DNA of 7,770 bases from an uncultured Blautia sp. (lineage in GTDB: Bacteria; Bacillota; Clostridia; Lachnospirales; Lachnospiraceae): the NCBI GenBank assembly GCA_934394545.1, contig CAKRRG010000101.1, forward strand, positions 1 to 7,770, written 5' to 3'. The translations under genes and the position numbers were made by a program. Within the stretch, counting starts at the first letter, position 1. Each line of letters begins with the position of its first letter. Under the pieces are notes generated by a model. The model saw only the letters and a program-made list of their open reading frames with translations. It was not told where the DNA came from and made no database searches. Shown piece by piece: positions 5,937 through 7,770 of this stretch.

Positions 5937-6023
5937 TCACCTCAAATAATATTTCGATTCTGTTATATTGCCTTCAAATACCGATTTCTGTATATGGATC
6001 AAGTACTTGCGGCATATTGTGGA
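5937..6023 (-). pseudogene. cas2: cas2 fragment, interrupted by the IS605 element
   Basis: The minus-strand frame ending in TGA at 5937-5939 reads STICRKYLIHIQKSVFEGNI, then TESKYYLR. The block Y-L-x-x-I-Q-K-S-V-F-E-G-x-I-T-E is the hallmark of Cas2, the small protein that bridges Cas1 dimers in the adaptation complex. Only about 28 of the usual 85-100 codons remain. The upstream side stops where the right end of the IS200/IS605 element begins (about 6024). The downstream part that should follow SKYY is missing, and the RT-Cas1 ATG comes 2 bases after the stop. The gene would have been translated just before RT-cas1 in one operon. The N-terminal half may survive beyond the left end of the element, outside this window. 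Confidence 0.75.
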
Positions 6024-6024
6024 T

Positions 6025-6190
6025 CTCACACGACTAAAGTCACGTGCTCCTCAATCGCTTTAAGCGACAAGGCTAAATATCGGCGGATACGCCTGTAACT
6101 TAGGATATGCGCAGTCATGCGCTTTTTCCCATGCCAGATATGGCAGGTTCCCACACCACAGGTAGTCCGCTGTATATCTGCCTGTGTTTA
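6025..6190 (-). ncRNA. Predicted omega RNA and right end of the IS605 element
   Basis: Six stem-loops follow one another in 165 bases: CACAGG/CCTGTG (6157-6162, 6181-6186), TGCCA/TGGCA (6132-6145), GCGCA/TGCGC (6109-6122), GGCG/CGCC (6082-6093), TCGCT/AGCGA (6055-6067), and the terminal CAC..GACT-AA-AGTC..GTG hairpin (6027-6046). No protein frame fits. TnpB proteins are known to use an RNA made from the 3' part of their gene and the right end, whose 3' tail, copied from flanking DNA, is the guide. The first bases of the guide would therefore lie at 6024 and below, in the cas2 fragment. The 5' limit of the RNA probably lies inside tnpB and is not known. Confidence 0.75.
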
Positions 6191-7621
6191 TGCTACTCTT
6201 AAAAGTTCCATTTCTAAAAATAATTCTCTTAAGTCAGCATACACACATGAGATCCTACGCTTTACTGAAGGGACTTTTGCCTCCAGCAAAGACCTTTCCG
6301 TTGCCGGAAGGGGTTTTAAGAGTTCACGGATAAAATATCTTGCTCCAATATTATAGGATGCCGAAAGATCACAGTTATATCTTTTTCCATTCTGGAATGT
6401 ACAGAGACTGTGATTGCCCGGATCACGGACAACCGTTCCTGACCCATCATAGGCAAGCCTGCTGGTATTCCACGCACAGATCCTGGATATCCGCATCCCT
6501 CTCCTATGAGCCAGGTGTTCACATCTTTTCTGGATATCCCTTTTTCTCCACAGATGCAGCTTCTGTTTCTTTCTCCCGGATATCTTTCCTTTTATTTCCA
6601 GATACTCAAAAACGATCACATCCGCATGGTTTTCTTCCGCATATCCTGTGACTGCCCCTGCAATCTTTCTTCCGAGTTCTGTGTTAAGACGCTTCGCATA
6701 AGCCCACCTGCTTTTCACCTGTGCAGAGCCATGCTCCCGCTGGAACCTGCTTATCCGTCCCAGCACACGGTACATCCGGTCTTTTTCACTGGGAAAATCG
6801 ATAAACTTTCTTCCCAGGACAGTTCCATCTGACCGCATAATGGTACAGACTGCATCCGTATTGAGTCCTAGATCCACACTGCAGATGACCTGTTCTTTTG
6901 CAGGTGTCTTTGTAAGCAGCACCTCTTCCGTATAAGAAAAACGCAGAAAATATTTACGATGCCTTTTTTCCAATACGGGGGCTGCAGCTTTTTTTCCTGC
7001 CCAGTTCTTTCTGAGATATTCCATATCTGTATGGCTGAGACTGACCCTGAACCATTTCCAGTCATGGCCGTCATAAAGTTTCAGGTACGCTCCATCTTTT
7101 TCTTCTGTATCTTCGCGGTACATCACATCACGGTAGAATACCGGCATGGCATGATTATCACACACCAGCTTCGGCCTGCCGCCTTTCTGATCCGTTTTTT
7201 TCCACAGTTCCAGCCTTGTCTTATATGAGGATACGCTTCCCAGGGCATGCTGGATAGCTGCCCTTCTGAGATAAGAAGGCATCTTGGGAAAGCGCCGGTC
7301 AAAATCAAATCTTGCCTGATTCTTTTTCGTGGTATGTACCAGATGTTCTGCCGTGTTGAAACGTTTTTTAGGTTCCGTGATCACTGCCAGTTCATCCCAT
7401 ATCTGAGCATAAATCTCCGTCAGGCAACTGACTGCGGAACGATAAATATCCAGTGTCTGGCGGATCGGGATATTCTGTTTTCGCAATTCTACGCCATAAC
7501 TGGATACTGTCTTCATCTTTTTCATCTTTCTGCTTACCGTTTTAAAAACTGCTTCTTTCAGGTTTCTGTTTTTCTTTCTGCCCTTCGATGTAAGAGCATA
7601 CCTGTTCTCTGCTCCTGTCAC
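6188..7621 (-). CDS. tnpB: TnpB RNA-guided nuclease of the IS605 element
   Basis: A 477-residue protein with the TnpB layout: a basic N-terminal region, a WED/REC-like middle, and a split RuvC nuclease at the C-terminus. RuvC-I is CSVDLGLNTDAVCTI (D250), RuvC-II is ADVIVFEYLEIKG (E339), and RuvC-III is YNCDLSASYNIGARY (D418), so all three catalytic acids are present. The zinc-finger insert is unusual: only C382, C407 and C417 remain of the normal two CxxC pairs. TnpB cuts DNA that matches the omega RNA guide next to a short target motif, which helps retain the element. GTG at 7621 is the longest start and overlaps the end of tnpA by 80 bases. A start at Met33 or Met36 (before KTVSSYGVELRKQ) is also possible because homology seems to begin there. 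No frameshift or stop is seen, so it may be active. Confidence 0.9.
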   Translation of the reverse strand: MTGAENRYALTSKGRKKNRNLKEAVFKTVSRKMKKMKTVSSYGVELRKQNIPIRQTLDIYRSAVSCLTEIYAQIWDELAVITEPKKRFNTAEHLVHTTKKNQARFDFDRRFPKMPSYLRRAAIQHALGSVSSYKTRLELWKKTDQKGGRPKLVCDNHAMPVFYRDVMYREDTEEKDGAYLKLYDGHDWKWFRVSLSHTDMEYLRKNWAGKKAAAPVLEKRHRKYFLRFSYTEEVLLTKTPAKEQVICSVDLGLNTDAVCTIMRSDGTVLGRKFIDFPSEKDRMYRVLGRISRFQREHGSAQVKSRWAYAKRLNTELGRKIAGAVTGYAEENHADVIVFEYLEIKGKISGRKKQKLHLWRKRDIQKRCEHLAHRRGMRISRICAWNTSRLAYDGSGTVVRDPGNHSLCTFQNGKRYNCDLSASYNIGARYFIRELLKPLPATERSLLEAKVPSVKRRISCVYADLRELFLEMELLRVA

Positions 7622-7770
7622 TCACTGTTACTGCACAATAAGATGGATTCCACAGATGCCCTCCCCAAAGTTCCTTCTTCAATTCTGGATGCACAAGAAA
7701 CATCTGCCGGGCAATGTTCCCCTTCATGATCTTGATCATATCAGAGATATAAAACTGTGGTCTGCAGTCT
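7542..7770 (-). CDS. tnpA: TnpA Y1 transposase, C-terminal part (5' end outside window)
   Basis: The frame is open to the right edge and gives about 75 residues, CRPQFYISDMIKIMKGNIAR onwards. Matches to IS200-like TnpA are the basic helix MIKIMKGNIARQMF, the segment ELKKELWGGHLWNPSY, and the C-terminal helix REQVCSYIEGQKEK, which holds the catalytic tyrosine of the Y1 family (pattern YIxxQ). The HUH metal motif lies upstream, outside the window. TnpA cuts and rejoins single-stranded DNA at the element's hairpin ends. It is upstream of tnpB on the same strand and overlaps it, the usual IS605 order. The visible part is intact, so the element may still be able to move. Confidence 0.88.
   Translation of the reverse strand, partial: DCRPQFYISDMIKIMKGNIARQMFLVHPELKKELWGGHLWNPSYCAVTVSDRSREQVCSYIEGQKEKQKPERSSF

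Larger units (their letters stand above)
6024..7770 (-). mobile_element. IS200/IS605-family element (tnpA-tnpB), left end outside window
   Basis: The element reads leftward: tnpA (partial at the right edge), tnpB, then a folded 3' end that finishes in the hairpin at 6027-6046 next to the cas2 fragment. These elements move as single strands using a Y1 tyrosine transposase, have no terminal inverted repeats, and recognise subterminal hairpins. The right boundary at about 6024 is set by the last hairpin and by the point where Cas2 homology starts. The left end and its target motif are not in the window. Confidence 0.85.

Noticed and set aside
5792..6037. Plus-strand ORF of 81 codons
   Set aside because: It lies opposite the cas2 and RT fragments, whose minus-strand translations match known families; this frame matches nothing I know.
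6025..6190. Group II intron or other catalytic RNA, suggested by the RT next to a folded RNA
   Set aside because: The RT motifs lead directly into Cas1, and the folded RNA lies at the 3' end of tnpB with an IS605-type terminal hairpin, which fits an omega RNA better.
7247..7729. Plus-strand ORF of 160 codons
   Set aside because: It is antisense to the tnpA end and the start of tnpB, which are clear; its composition is that of a shadow frame.

Overview
The window looks like the chromosome of a gut-type clostridium, most plausibly Lachnospiraceae. The reasons are the moderately AT-rich bacterial code with strong AAGGAG-type ribosome sites, the flavour of the MATE, MarR, Gfo/Idh and IS605 proteins, and an RT-Cas1 fusion like those known from gut Lachnospiraceae such as Fusicatenibacter. 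This is judged by eye; no database search was possible.

Layout. (1) Positions 1-225 hold the C-terminal end of a ROK-family protein. (2) Positions 249-2174 are an intact two-gene drug-efflux operon: a perfect-consensus promoter overlapped by a large palindrome, then a MarR regulator, an overlapping MATE transporter and a strong terminator. (3) From about 2200 to 6030 the DNA is a graveyard read on the minus strand. It holds the C-terminal part of a Gfo/Idh/MocA oxidoreductase joined to an apparent transposase scrap, the C-terminal half of a TraG/VirD4-like conjugation ATPase lacking its Walker A region, a three-repeat CRISPR array with a recognisable leader promoter, a broken reverse transcriptase-Cas1 fusion gene, and a scrap of cas2. 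(4) From about 6025 to the right edge is an IS200/IS605 element on the minus strand: tnpA (partial at the window edge), tnpB, and a strongly folded 3' end that should be the omega RNA and right end.

How the parts relate. The CRISPR repeats read on the minus strand end in ATTGAAAC, the leader promoter points the same way, and the degenerate repeat lies farthest from the leader, so the array belongs with the RT-cas1 gene beside it. This adaptation module is dead or dying. The RT has lost a central block with a frame change, has a stop codon and has YADN in place of YADD. The Cas1 part has a frameshift and probably an in-frame deletion. Cas2 survives as about 26 residues, cut on one side by the IS605 element. 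No effector genes (cas10, cmr/csm, cas6) are visible. Because an omega RNA takes its guide from the DNA next to the element's right end, this copy would carry a guide made of cas2 sequence.
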